The notes beneath the pieces are model-generated. The model did no database searches. It was not told where the DNA came from and worked only from the letters and a program-made list of their open reading frames with translations. A program made the position numbers and the translations under genes. Below are positions 34,520 to 46,907 of a stretch of DNA of 64,000 nucleotides, in pieces; within the stretch, counting starts at the first letter, position 1, and each line of letters starts with the position of its first letter. Source of the stretch: Phanerodontia chrysosporium (taxonomy: Eukaryota; Basidiomycota; Agaricomycetes; Polyporales; Phanerochaetaceae). The stretch lies in assembly GCA_001910725.1 (NCBI GenBank), contig MJGA01000008.1, positions 930,001-994,000 on the forward strand. Direction: 5' to 3'.

Positions 34520-35692
34520 GAAGGTTATTGTCATGAGTCTTGCATCGCATTTGTACGTGTATTCGTCTCTCAAAATAATATTGCAAGAAGGTTATTCTCT
34601 CGACATCTCCTCCCACTGCGCTCAAAGCAACCCACACGGAGGTACAGTTTTTTAAACCCTCTCGCATCCCGGTCTTAGCTGCTACAGGTTGAACTTTCTA
34701 GTCGCTTATCGTACCGACCATTACAAAGGTTAGCGCTTCGGTAGCTACTCATACGTTGCTGTTCTGATGCTTCTGCGTCTAGTGAGCTGAATGAAATGTT
34801 AGTCACTGAGTTCGGTTCCCGCCTTGGGCCTGACTATCGTCGCATGAGCGTGGACAAGCCGCGGGTCAAGAACAACACACAGGACGGCTCCCTTTGTGCT
34901 CGATAGCGTCGGTTACTGAAAAGTGGTGACATCCTATCACTTGGCGACCGTGAGCGGATGACTGAACATAGATCAGTCCCTTGATCCCACTCATGAGCGT
35001 TCGTTTGCGCTTCTCCCCGCGGTATGTGCGAATGCTGTTCCCATCGCGAAATAGATGCGCTGACGACCTAATCGGGCAAAAAGGTTTGTCACCATTCGTG
35101 TGCGAGGCAGTTCGTGGACTATCAGTGCAGCCACCGGGGTGTCTTGCGCTGCCACGAGCAGAAGTGCGCCGGCGGGCTGCATATCAGTATATCTTCGCAA
35201 GTCCACCACGCGATGGCCAACTAGGCCCGTTCGGGCCAAAGTGTTGGTCCGCCCAAGGCGCTCCGCCAAGGATGGACTGCGAGTAATGTTGATCTAGGTG
35301 TGTGCGCCTTGCCGAACTCCTGCAACCATGCGGTGGACATAATCTGCGTTTGCCAGGGCACAATACATAACCACTCCGCCGACCCCATTTATGAGTGCAC
35401 TTTCGCGCCATTCACACACACCAGGCCATGAGTACAGGACTTACGTTGCAGACTAGCGGGCAACGGATCTTTTCTTTCAGGGTTTGTAAGGCACAGCGCC
35501 GGGAAGCTCTCAAAAAGAAAGTTATGTCGTCCAGGCGGATGGCATCACCCGCACGATTGCCTGTGACACCGCCTTGACGGCGTCAGGCGATCGACACCAA
35601 TTCTACTCCTTTGAGATCCAGGCGCACAGCTGCGAGATATAGCGTGTTCGGAAGTACCGAAGGGACTCGACACCCTCTGTCTCCCCTACACC
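34520..35692. other. Intergenic
   Basis: 1.2 kb without a supported gene. A 92-codon minus frame at 34991-35269 has no start context, introns or recognisable family. Confidence 0.4.
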
Positions 35693-38034
35693 ATGGATGC
35701 CCATCGGGCGGCCTACGATTCCCTTCCCCATTTTGAAGATGACTCCAAACGCGAGCCGCGCAGGAAATATACTGGCGAGGACGACGAGACGGTGTCCTCG
35801 GGCAAGAGAAGTTTCTACATCGAAGTGGCCTCATCGTCCTCTGCGTCCTGGGACATGTCCTCCTCGTTGCTCTCTTCGTGGCCTTGATCGTCGTCCGGAA
35901 ACGCAGAGACGGACGCCCCCTCAATTTCGACCACAATAAGCTTGGAGAAGTAACGGGATACATCTACCAGCAGCTTGCGAACAAGCCGAGTGCAGTAGTG
36001 AAGGTGCACGTCCCACCTACTTATTTCCGCGAAATGCTCAAATGGCCTGCCGCAGTTCTACCTCGTCCCCTTGCTCTACCTGACACAGAAGCTCGCGCTG
36101 CGGAGGAACATTCGAGCAAGGCAGACGCTGACGGCGATGGATGACCAGGCCCATGCCTGGCTCGGTCTTGGTGCGACGGTCCCCGTCCTATGGCGATACA
36201 AAGATATGTTTTACAAGGGTGCTCGGGCGACGCGGCGCAATGATCTAAAGACCCTCGGCTTTCTCCTCTGTATTGTTTTCTACTCTGGTGCAAGTCTTCT
36301 GCTGGGTGTTACTGCGGCGGATCTTTTCGTCTTCGCGAATTCATCCGGCAGGAGCGGCTACCAGAATCTGACCTCCTCATCCCTGATGGCAAATATGAGT
36401 GACAATCCGGGCTGGTAAGCAAAAGAGCTATCTAGGTGTTATCGCATACTGACTACCGCTGTATAACAGGTTCGAGGAGGCTTTCCCTGTTATCAGCACG
36501 CTACCCCTGCTGAATTCCCTTGACAACGTCGTTATGACCACGACGGGTCTTGTCGGATCCGCCATATACGACGTTCCGAACTACTCAACTACTCTTGATT
36601 TCGTCAACGTCAGCGCCCTCGCCTTCCTCGCAGAATGCAAGGCTGTGCCGCAGGCAAGGCAGACCGACGACTTCGACCCCGAGGATCCCCATTATTACAT
36701 CCACATCGAGGACGACTTGGAAGATTATGAGATCGCTGTCAGTACGTGATTAACGTTACCTGGTGTCGTCCGTCCTGATAACATACGCGCTACAGCTGCT
36801 CGGGCGCTGAGCATGAACTCGGCTAATTGGACAGACGGAGGCAGTCCGGCGACTGTGTTTGTTGCGACTACCATGTTGGTATCTGATGATGAAGGCGTTG
36901 TTGCGCCCAGCATAAGTCTTGCGCCCACGATCGTGCCCTTTGGCTGCAAGGTGGATCGTGACTGCGGTATGTTATACCATGAGACTACTGGACCCATGGC
37001 TATACTAAGCGCGTTCAGGCAATGTTTCTTCCGTACAGATACTCGCCTGCGACCTCAGCGTGAAGCGACAAAATCTTCTGCTTGATACGTCGGTGTTCCC
37101 TATCGCAGTATATGGCGAGATTCCGTACCCAAACACCACCTCATGGAAAACTTGGTCTGCCAAAGACGCGGCAACGCTCAATGCTAGTCTCCCGGTAGTG
37201 AGTCGAATATATCCTGCCACCTGTGCCACGGAAGTGACGCTCGCTACTTGCAGGCATGGCAATTTGGATCACTTTCGCATCACAGCCAATACACACAATA
37301 TTGGACTGTAGGGAACGTGTCCGTGAATTACAGTCCGACCCTCCTCGAAGAGTACAATGACTTCATGTCCTTGCAACGTCCTATCTGACATGGTGTTCAG
37401 GACACTGATGGAAATACTCGGGTATTATGACGACGATGTGTCCGCAGTGCATCTGTGGCGGTTGGACTCATTGCTTTCGCAAGCGTTTGCACTGGTGTAC
37501 TGGCGCAGTAAGCTCAATCATCGTCTGTCTTAATCATGGCGATCTGAAGATGCCCACGTTCTGTAGCTGCGGTTAGTCTGCTACTGAAGGAAGCTGAGCA
37601 GAAAGATCTCGTCCAGCAAAGTGCTTTATCACGGTCGCATGTCAAGGATCTCGTACAGGTGAGCATTGTCCGGTCTGCTTAAATGTGGGCATTCACTGGT
37701 ATTGACGTGCTACAGATCGATCCAGTTGCAGTGAGTATGCCATCCACTCGAACTTGACCATGCTTTGTTGATGGCAGAGGTACAGCCGTGGTGGGGCCTG
37801 CTGCTTTCCATCGTTATGCTTTGCACGGCCATTGTGGTTATTCAGCAGCCCAAAGCCAGGACGAAGACCGGAACCCACCATGAACTCGATGGCCTCGGAG
37901 TGCTTGAGATGACGTGGCTTCTCGGTCGAGACGAGCGCGACGTCGCGGGAGAGGTAGCAGAGGTTCGCGAGCCATCACTGCAGAATCTGAGAAAGCGCGG
38001 AAAGCACCTTCTTAACCCTTACTGCGGAATTTAA
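35693..38034 (+). CDS. Multi-pass membrane protein, unknown family; one-base frame break at about 35829
   Basis: Start at 35693 (MDAHRAAYDSLPHFEDDS), a polar N-terminus, then a first TM (LIVLCVLGHVLLVALFVALI). Further exons give FYLVPLLYLTQKLALRRNI, TLGFLLCIVFYSGASLLLGV, a large N-glycosylation-rich external loop (IYDVPNYSTTLDFVNVS, NSANWTDGG), ETLMEILGYYDDDVSAVHLW, and a last TM near the C-terminus (WWGLLLSIVMLCTAIVV). This layout is common in mushrooms and has no known function. The apparent stop at 37387 lies inside a 49-base intron (GTACAA...TTCAG). The N-terminal exon is out of frame with TM1; one extra C in ggcctc at 35827-35832 would give YIEVALIVLCV. Confidence 0.75.
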
Positions 38035-38434
38035 CGAAATTCTGGCTTGTAGAAATAGTATCTATGAGGTTGTAGATTTTCATGCGTCATAGTGGACAAC
38101 ATCGGACTAGCACTTGGTCGTGATACTCGAAGCTGTTTCGCACAAACAATTGTACGATTGCCCTGGACACTGTCAGATTTTGATATTCTGCAGATGACCG
38201 GCCGGTGACCTGCTATTCATGTTGAATTTCGATATGAATCTCCTGCCTTAATCTGTCCGTTCCGCATTTATCGTCTTGAACGTGCTCCGTGCATAGGAAG
38301 CCGACGGCTGGGCCCGTTGATCCGGCATCACCGTCGTGGCGTGGGAATGCCGTTGAGCGTGGACACTTTGGCCTGAATATTGGTTCAGCTTGGATCATAG
38401 CCTCCATCCTATACAAAGACCGTGTCTCCTCAAC
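38035..38434. other. Intergenic, promoter of the MYND gene
   Basis: 400 bases between same-strand genes; no gene seen. Confidence 0.4.
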
Positions 38435-40252
38435 ATGGATATGATCAACCTCCTTGGCGGTTTGGGTCGCGGTAGGCCAACACCCTCGAGCGACCCTCGT
38501 AGAAGAACTCTTCATGGTGAGCTCAAGATGCCGAAATTCGTCAAATTCCATCCAGAAGACCCGGCCTTACTACTTAACGAGGTATTTTGGGAAGGTTCGC
38601 ACTTGTGTCTCGTTTACTGCTTGGGTGGCTCTTTATGATGATCTGCCTAGATCCGCACGAGTTCAACCCGTACAAATGCCCTGTAACAGGTCGCATCATC
38701 TATTGGGGCACAGTTCCTGTGAGTGAACGGTGAAGCAACCTCCTCGGCCTGGTTGCTCAGCGGCTCTGTACAGATGACCAGCAAGGGTCATGCAGACATC
38801 GATCCGATGCAGTTCTATGGCCGCACGGTACGCTATCTGTCGTTCATATCGCTTCGTGACCAGGAGAAACCCAAGCATCCGGATAGATGGAGTCACAGCT
38901 GGTCTACAACCTCGGACAGGGCGCTATGCCCTCACCGGAGATGCAGTTTATTAGCGTTTTGATGGATAAAAAGGTGAGTATTACTTTCTGTCAATCGTTC
39001 CTTTGCAAGTCATCGAGCTGTTGACCTCCGCTTTATCAGAGAGAGATGTTGAAGCATCTTGATACGAGTGAACTTGCAACAAAGGACTATATCCTCAAGA
39101 TACATGTAGAATACATGCCCGATGACAAGAGAATCGAGCGGAAGATACGTTTGTCTGGCGGCCTCTCACTTCCTGTCTTCTCGGACAAAATCATGAAGCC
39201 ACTCTTCGGACTGTGAGGCCTGCTGAACTTGCTACATTTCATTCTGAAATGACAATTCTTCAGCGTCCGAAATCTTCACGCTCACATTTTTCAGGACTTT
39301 TCGGATGGTTCTCAATTCGGTCCTCGCGATTGCAACTCCGTCGACATGGTACATCTGGATAAGACGGGCTACACTTACATCCCTGATGATGAGTATGTCC
39401 CCACTCCCTTTCAGTGTTTTGACTGCTGACCGTGTAGGACAGGTATACACTCGCACACTTCTTGCGGAAACCTGGGGATGAGCTAGGTTACCTGTACGAT
39501 TTCGGTGATAACTGGCATTTCCTCATCAAGGTCCGTGTGATTGGTCTTCACAATGTGTCTACTGCCTTGACCCGATGACCGCAGGTAGAGGATATCGTGC
39601 CTGTTGAAGACAGTGACGGGAAAATTGTTGTCCTAGGCGGCACAGGCGCGCACCCCCCGGACGGCGTACCATCTTGGGTATGGGTCGACCTCATGGGAAA
39701 GGTCGACAGCAGTTCCCAGAGCCGCAAAGAAGCTCTTGACACGCTGTACAACTCCACGGGCTATGCCGCCCATCGTCGCAACCCAAATTTTGACTTCAAC
39801 TACTTCTCTGTGGACGAGACGCAGAAAGCTGTCCAGGCTGCCCTGGATTCGAAGCTCTCCGTCTTTACAAGCGCAAAGCATTTCGTCGCTCCTCTGGCAC
39901 CTGGTCATGACGATGACGCTCAGCTCTATCCTAGAAACCTCAAGAAAGGACAGAAGCTCGTTCGAACCCCCATAGTCAGAACAGACGGCGCACCCACGAG
40001 GGTCTTCATGGAAGAAGGCGTCGCGCAGAAGCGGAGAGACAACCCCGACACCACTGCCTGCTCGAATTGCGGAAGCCCTCATAATCTGAAGGCCTGCAGT
40101 GGATGCAAGCAAAGATATTACTGTTCCCGGTCCTGCCAGAGGGTGCGTTCGCAAATCTCGATTCATTCCACCCGATATGAAAGCCGCGCTTTGTGTAGGC
40201 TCACTGGGCACAAGGACACAAGAGGGAGTGTACTGGTGGCAAGAAGAAGTAG
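38435..40252 (+). CDS. pRiA4b ORF-3-like domain protein with C-terminal MYND zinc finger
   Basis: Start at 38435 (MDMINLLGGLGRGRPTP). N-terminal exons read FHPEDPALLLNEVFWE and DPHEFNPYKCPVTGRIIYWG; the second junction needs a GTTCGC donor. The middle contains the plasmid pRiA4b ORF-3-like fold: YILKIHVEYMPDDKRIERKI, RDCNSVDMVHLDKTGYTYIPDD, FLRKPGDELGYLYDFGDNWH, VEDIVPVED. The last exons carry a MYND finger: CSNCGSPHNLKACSGCKQRYYC...CQRAHWAQGHKREC, with all Cys/His ligands. The stop is at 40252. Fungi often pair these two domains. MYND usually mediates protein contacts. The function is unknown; the ORF-3-like domain is otherwise known from bacterial plasmid and IS-associated proteins. Confidence 0.88.
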
Positions 40253-40540
40253 AACCTTTCCGCTATGCTGTCAATTAGACATCACATCCTGCATGTGTTT
40301 GGAGCAGAGTGCGATATATGAAGAACATATACTTCTCATGACTCGGTGTATTCCGTCGTGGCCGGCGCTAGCGATACGATCATGCATGCGTTTCTCGTTT
40401 CGCGGCCTGCACCCTACCTTCATCTGCACGACATCTGTATACCATTCAGCCATATACCGTTAGGCTTCCCCTGCCTCACCTTTTCCACACTGCACGTCGT
40501 ACAACGACAACCTATTGTATAGGCCGCTGCACCGAAGTTT
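40253..40540. other. Intergenic
   Basis: 288 bases between same-strand genes. No signal beyond a pyrimidine-rich stretch before the next ATG. Confidence 0.4.
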
Positions 40541-41697
40541 ATGCCACCACGTCTCTCCTCCCTTCCCCGGAATGGCGCGTTCTACCCTGCAAGCGATCCT
40601 GCGACCTATCGAGATTTGCTCCTGTTTGAAGAGCGACTGAAGACTAATGCGGCGAGCTTGAACCGCAGAAAGCATCGCTACCAACGTGCGTCCGCCGCAT
40701 AGTGCAGCAGGAACTGATCCTCGAGCTCATTCGGTGGCCGAACAGTATTCCTTGCCCAGCTTCTCCTCATTATCGCGTTTCTTCTTTCAGAAGTCCTTCT
40801 ACAGACGAACTTTCTGTCCATGCCGTACACCTGGGTCCTACGCCGTGTGCTTCCCGACATATATGGTCCTGACGTCGAGGCACGGATCCCGCGGTACTTC
40901 GCCCTTGGCCTGCTGTGCGTCTCAGTCACGACGCTTGCACTTTTCTTCCTGAGCGGGATGTATTCAGAGAAGATCGGATACGCAAACAAGTGAGTGCTGA
41001 TCCTCTGCATCCTGCCTAGCTCACGGCTCAGTCTCCCTGAAGATACGTCCCACATGCAAACCGCGCCCTGCGGAACCTGAACATGTATCTGAATGTCCGC
41101 CAGCCACCACTGCGCTCGAAGCTCCCCTTTGGTCGGTTCTTCTCGCTGCTCTTCCCGCGGACCCCGACCTCGCCGACGCCGACGTCGCCCATCGAGGGCC
41201 CGCCGGGGCGGCGGCGGCGCTCGCCCTCGCCGGACAGCCCGACGCAGCGCAGCTCGAGCGTGCCCATCGCGCCGATTCCACCCGCGTCAAACCCGCGCGG
41301 AGAGCTCATCTTCAGCTCGCGCGTCGACCGGCACTTCCGCGAGAGCTACGAGCGGTACCGCAGCGCGTTCGAGCGGCGCCGCCAGGCGCACGAGCGTGCG
41401 GCGTACGAGCAGACCTGGCTCGGCTGGTTCGCCACCAAGGTCCTGCGCGTGCGCCAGCCTGCGCCGCCTGCGGGCGCGGGCACGGGCAGCGGGACTGCGA
41501 CGCCCATAGGCCTGGTGCGTGCGGGCAGTGCGACGGGGTCGGTCAGGGGGAGGGCAAGTCCTGCGGGCACACCCTCCTCGTCGCGTAGATCAAGCCCTGT
41601 GCCGCGCAGAACACAGCGCAGCTCGCTTGCGGGTCAAAGCTCGCTCAGCACCTCGATTGCGTCGGAACGTGAGCGAGCGGAGTCAGCGTCCGAATGA
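40541..41697 (+). CDS. SPO7: Spo7-like nuclear envelope phosphatase regulatory subunit
   Basis: Start at 40541 (MPPRLSSLPRNGAFYPASDP). The family hallmark follows: ATYRDLLLFEERLKTNAASL with NRRKHRYQ, then a membrane hairpin (FLAQLLLIIAFLLSEVL and YFALGLLCVSVTTLALFFLS). After the TM region come YVPHANRALRNLNMYLN and a long Ser/Pro/Arg-rich tail with two short motifs (SRVDRHFRESYERYRSAFER). In yeast, Spo7 with the phosphatase Nem1 activates the lipin Pah1 at the nuclear envelope. Three exons; length about 360, longer than yeast because of the disordered tail. Confidence 0.85.
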
Positions 41698-41989
41698 CGC
41701 CAGAGGAAAGGGAGGGAGCAGAGAGAACGAGAAGGGGACAATTGACTCGTAAATACCATATGAACTGATGCATGACGAGTTTTAGGACCTTGATGGGGTG
41801 TTGTACAACAATCTGTGATATAGTACAAGAGCTTGCGATGCAAGTGTCTAATTCCACGATAACATATTCTGTATTTACAACAGCTACATACGTGTCTATA
41901 TTCAACAATTAGACAACACTGCTCCCATAGACTCCGAAGTGGTATGCAACCAAAGCTGAACCCCTGCTTCGCTAGCGAGATAGTCCGCT
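41698..41989. other. Intergenic, convergent 3' ends
   Basis: 3' regions of the Spo7-like gene and ETF-QO. No other feature seen. Confidence 0.4.
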
Positions 41990-44085
41990 TTATGTGATGG
42001 CTGCAAGACGATGTTAGGATCAGTAGGTTCGCCAACCTGGAGAGCACGCACTATACTTGGGTCCTCCTCCACCTTCCGGTACGGTCCATGTGATATCCTG
42101 CGTCGGCACCTTGATATCACAGAGCTTGCAGTGGATGCAGTTCTACGCCGGAGTGAAAGTCAGACCAAGTCACCACTCATTCGGCGGTGAAGCCTTACCT
42201 GCGAGTTAATCACAAGCTTTTTGCCGCCCCAGCCCTCGCCTTCGGGGCCCTGGCTCGCCTCGTCGTCGACGTACTCGTACACCTGGGCGGGACACGCGCG
42301 GCCGAGGAGACCGGCGTACTCGCCGACGTTGACACGGACGTGCTCGCGGCGCACGGCGTTGCCCTCGTCGAACTCCTCGTCCTGCTCGACGCTCGGGCGC
42401 GCACCCTCGGCGCCAGCGGCGTTGGCGGGCGTGCGGTAGCGGCGCACGCGGAGGTGCACGGGCTGGTCCTCGGCGTGGTTCGTGCCCGTGAGCGCGAGGC
42501 TCGTGAGGAGGTCCGTCGAGAGCGGCGGCTCGAACGGCGGGTACGCGATCGGCGTGCACGCCGCGGCCTTCTTCGTGTGCGCCGCGTCGCTCTTGCCGCT
42601 CGTGTTACGGAACGTCCATGGCGTGCGGCCCTTGAGGAGGAGCGTGTCGATGCCCGAGTACGCGATGCCGCCCCAGATGCCGAGCCCGGTGTTGAATGAC
42701 GGACGCACGTTGCGCACCTCGTGCAGGTCGCGATACACCCAGCTCTTCTGGAACGCGTCCTCGTACGCGCTCATGTCCGTAGGCTTTTCGGGGTCGGCCT
42801 CCGACGAGTGGATGGCATCATACGCGGCTTCCGCTGCCAGCATGCCCGTCTTCATGGCGTTATGCGTTCCTTTTATCTTAGGCACGTTGACGAAACCGGC
42901 CGAGCACCCTATGAGAGCACCGCCAGGGAAATGAAGTTTTGGTACGGATTGCAGACCACCTTCGTTGAGTGTGCGACCACCGTAAGCTATCCGGGTCGAG
43001 TTTCCTGAGAGCAGATCGCGGAAATATGGGTGGTGCTTCATGCGCTACAGAGCGAACATCAGCATTTCCGCGTTTCAGGATACTCGAGCATCAACACACC
43101 TGCAGCTCACGGTACGGACTGAGGTAGGGATTCGCATAATCCAGCCCTATCACCAATCCTAGCGAGACGAGACCATCTTCCATATGGTACACCCAACCGC
43201 CGCCATACGTCTCGTACGTGAGCGGCCAGCCCATGGTGTGTACAACCTCGCCGGGACGGTGCTTACTCGGGTCGACGCGCCAGACCTCCTTGACACCCAT
43301 GCCGTACGTCTGCGGGTCGCGGCCGTCGCGGAGGCCGAAGCGGCGGATGGCCTCCTTGGAGAGCGAGCCGTGCGCGCCCTCGGCGAGGAGCGTGACGCGA
43401 GCGCGGAACTCCATGCCAGGCTCGAAGTTGTCCTTCATGCGGCCCTCGCGGTCAAGTCCGACCTCGTTCGTGCGCACGCCGAGCACGCCGCCCTCGCCGT
43501 ACACGAGTCCTGCGCCAGCGAAGCCGGGTAGATCTCGACGCCGAGGTCCTCCGCGATGCCCGCGAGCCACGCGGTGACGCGCGAGAGCGAGACGATGTAA
43601 TTGCCATCGTTGCGCATCTGCGGCGGGTGCGGGATCGGGAAGGAGAAGGTCTCGGTGAAGAAGCGCATGCTGCTGTGGTGCGCGGGCTGCTTCAGCGGGT
43701 GGTCCATGGACCGCCAGTCGGGCAGGAGCTCGTTCAGCGCCGTCGGTTCGATGACAGCGCCCGAGAGAATGTGCGAGCCTGCGAGGAAAGGTCAGCGACA
43801 GGGGCCCGCGGCGGCACAGAGACAGCAGGACGCACCGGCTTCGCCGCCCTTCTCGAGGACCACGACGCGCACCTCCTTGCCCTTCTCCCTCTCGAGCTGT
43901 TTGAGGCGGATGGCGGCGCTGATGCCCGCGGGGCCGCCGCCGACGATGCACACGTCGACCTCGTCCTGGACACGCTCGACGTTCTTCGGGTCGAACTTCT
44001 CTCGCCGCCGGGTGTTCGAGGAGTGGAGCCAGCGTGCGGCGGCGCGGGGCGTGGCGCGCCGGCACCCCTTTACGACTGTGAGCAT
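41990..44085 (-). CDS. Electron transfer flavoprotein-ubiquinone oxidoreductase, mitochondrial; one-base frame break near 43527
   Basis: ETF-QO passes electrons from ETF to ubiquinone in the inner membrane. Start at 44085 ([20 protein letters not shown]), an Arg/Ala-rich mitochondrial presequence. The FAD motif [19 protein letters not shown] is split from [19 protein letters not shown] by an intron. Then come [36 protein letters not shown] and [20 protein letters not shown]. The C-terminal 4Fe-4S segment is [11 protein letters not shown] ... [19 protein letters not shown]. The last intron (branch ATCCTAACATC, 51 bases) leads to an exon that gives KYTIT and stops at 41990, matching family ends. 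The frame breaks between EIYP and [16 protein letters not shown] at 43526-43528 should have one more base. Confidence 0.9.
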
Positions 44086-45321
44086 CTGCGCGGTGTCTCT
44101 TGCTGTGCGTTCACCGCGCGGGGCGGCGTCGAGGGGTGAGACAGTGGTAATGCGAGTGCAAAGCGGGGCAGGGCGAAATAATGGGCATTGCGGGCACGCG
44201 CGCTTACGCGGGCGTCGGCCGGAGCGCCCCACGTGTTTATGCGTCGGGTTTCCCAGTATGGAAGGTGCCGCCGCGTCGCCCGGTAATGTGTGCGCTCCCA
44301 TTCGCCGGCGAGGGCCAGCGGCGCCCCGTGGGGCTGGTCACTTGAGCCGGATCTCCACTGCCCAGTGCAGAAGCAGACGTCGGACAGTGGCCAGCGTCGA
44401 CCGGCACGGATGAGCGGACGTCCGAGACATTGCAGACGATTGCAGCACGCGTCATGACGGTGGCAAGGGCATCATCAAGTGCGGAAGGGGATGAGTGCAC
44501 CCCTAAGCGATAGGACGATGTGGCGTACCGATATCCCCCACAAGCACACCGCGACACTTGACGCCACACCATTACTTCTCATGCCGCTCGTCAGTGCAGA
44601 GGCCAAGACACGGGCTCAGCCTGTTCAGGCGACGCACAACGAAGCAGATGACGTTACCCGTTCGCGACCGACGCGCTCAAAGCTTGAGCTTGAGCCATCG
44701 CTTCCGCCCGGTGATAAGGCTGTCGAGCCTCGAGCTGACCGCGCGCTGCTGCGGATCGTCGGCCACGCATGCCCAGCACACCAGCGGGAAAGATAGACGA
44801 ACAAACAGAAGACATGCCATTCTATTAATACACTACATCGAACGTTTCATTTCGTCGCCGGCCCCGCAGGATACATAACGTGCGCAGGCAGCACCAATAG
44901 GACAGCGAATAGGAAAGATGGGCGAGATTAATGTACGCATATGGGATCTATGAAGGCGCAGTCGTGGCTCCTGCGGGGTCCAGACTCTGTGTGATGAGAG
45001 GGTCATGCGGCGAGATGCGTTAGAGACGGAGAAAATGCAGAGGGAACGGCAAACAAGCAGTGGGGTTGGGTGAAGTGGTACAGTCCGTGAAGAAGAATGT
45101 TGCGTCTCAAGATGACATGCAGATGGGGGTTGTCAAGTGCAGCGCAAACGTCTGCGCAGGGGCGCCGTGCATGGAAAGAAGAAAGCACGGCGCGTGGACA
45201 AGGTTAAATAGGTCTCTAAGAAACCAGAAGGGGACAAATGCCCCAATGTCAAACGTCCAAAGTCCAAGAGTAAGAGTCTGGTCGTGGCCCTCTGTCCCGA
45301 GAGAGCGTCCAATGTTCGTCA
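44086..45321. other. Intergenic
   Basis: 1.2 kb between ETF-QO and the next gene on the same strand, holding the ETF-QO promoter and the 3' region of its neighbour. A 105-codon plus frame (44479-44796) has no supporting features. Confidence 0.4.
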
Positions 45322-46907
45322 TCACCCCTTCCCGCCCGTGAGCTTCTTCCACACCCGCTTGAGCGTGCCGCGGCGCACGGGCACCGCTTTCTCCACGTTC
45401 TTCGCCGGCGCATCCGCAGCAACGCGCGCAGGAGCACGCACACGCTCCGCCTTCTCGTTCAGGTCGATGATCTCGACCGTGACGTCGTTCACGCGGAGCT
45501 CGACGCCCGCGGGGGACGCATCCTTGGCGGCAGCACGCCAAACTCGGCGACGTCTGGCTCGCGCGGCGTGCGCACCTCGTCGGCATCCGCGGAACCGCCC
45601 GACTCGCTCGACGCGCGGCTGAGGCTCGGCGTCGTCTGTACATCCGACTCCGCAGACGCCGTCGACGCGACGGAAGCGCTTGACGCGCTCGCGTCGCGGC
45701 GGAACGCAGGCGCCGGCGGGCGGACGTCAGACTCGTCCTCGGCGATAGCAGACGCGGCGAAGCTCGCCTGGCTGCGGCGGCTGCGCAGCGTGCCTGTGAT
45801 GCTCCGCGTATCTGCGCCATCTTGCGACGAGACCCGGATCGTAGAGCGCCGCCGGACTTCTTTCGCCGTGAGCGGCAGCACCACGCCCTCGCCCTTGAGG
45901 CCAAGCCGCGAGAACTTGGGAGGCGCCGAGGTCAGCAGCCAGTTCTGCTCCGGGTTGCGTGATGAGCTAGGGCCTGCAGGAGGCACGGGCGTGCGCGGGT
46001 TGGGAAGGGTCTCGTGAGATCCGTACACTGAGGAGCGCCGGGATAACGACCCTGGTGACAAAGAGGACCCGCCAGATGGCGCTGTCGAGGGACGACGCAG
46101 AATGGGTCGGGGTGACGGGACAGGTGCCGCGGCGGGCTGCAGCGTAGAACTGCCGGCGACAGGACCGGCTTCGGGGGCGTAGGAAGGCTTCGCCCAGACG
46201 GGGATCGAAGGGACCGGAGGTACTGGAGGAACTTCGCTGCCACTTGGCGCTGTCGAGCCTGCGAACGTCAGGGAACGCGCACGTGAGATACACTGGGTCG
46301 AGGATGTCGGAGATGGTGTGTCGGACCCAGATGGCTTGGGCAACCCCGGCAGGGTCGAGAGGCGCTTGAGGCTCAGCGTCAGCCGGCGCATCGACGAGGT
46401 GCGTGCGGGTGATGGTGGCGAAGGAGGTGTTGGAGCCAGCGGGTCCTCTGGCTTCTGTTGCGCTGGCTCTGACGCGAAACTGGAGGTCATGCCGCGCAGG
46501 CTGCTCTTCGGCGAGGGCGGAGCGCTTGCAGAATCACGTCCCTCAAGCTTCATCAGGGTGCTAGTCGAGATGTCTGGTGTGGAGCTTATGCGGTTGGGTT
46601 TGAACCGCCGATCCTGTTCAGCGCTTTCGTCTGAGCCAGTGAGGGTGCCGTCGTCGGAGAGCGCGAGCGAGGGCCCCGCGAGGGGTGAGGAGCGCAATGG
46701 GCGGGGCTCGCGACGCGGGCCTGGGGCGGGGGATGGCGCGAGGTAGGTATGTCGACGCGACATTTGGTATCGCGCGGGTATGTGCGCGTTTGGTATGGTG
46801 TTGAACGAGCTTGAGGACATGGTTGTTGGTAGTGCAGAGGCACGGCGGGAAGCTGGGACGTCGGGGAAGATACTTCTCGGCATATGACTCTGGGTCGCCG
46901 TGCCCAT
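45322..46907 (-). CDS. Ser/Pro-rich, probably disordered protein of unknown function; frame break near 45527
   Basis: Start chosen at 46907 (MGTATQSHMPRSIFPDVPAS) because the sequence further upstream is a pyrimidine-rich 5' leader, although the frame stays open to 47303. The product is rich in Ser, Pro and Arg, with possible kinase-site clusters (SRRSSVYGS, SSMRRLTLSLKRLSTL). Near the C-terminus, VAEFGVLPP is followed in another frame by KDASPAGVELRVNDVTVEII, then LNEKAERVRAPARV and RRGTLKRVWKKLTGGKG to a stop at 45322. One base more in ccttggcggc (45522-45531) restores this. The conserved-looking basic C-terminus may be the functional part. No family recognised. Confidence 0.65.

Noticed and set aside
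34991..35269. 92-codon minus frame with hydrophobic patches
   Set aside because: No start context, introns or recognisable family; probably chance.
37381..37390. Apparent stop in the multi-pass membrane protein
   Set aside because: It lies inside a canonical 49-base intron (GTACAA...TTCAG) that restores the frame.
41990..42050. ETF-QO ending in ACSPGWRTY or in a longer [10 protein letters not shown] tail
   Set aside because: A 51-base intron with a CTAAC branch gives the KYTIT ending expected of the family.
43600..44065. Arg-rich beginning of the long minus frame 43091-44065
   Set aside because: It is a shadow of the real ETF-QO exon in another frame; only its later part (from [10 protein letters not shown]) is genuine.
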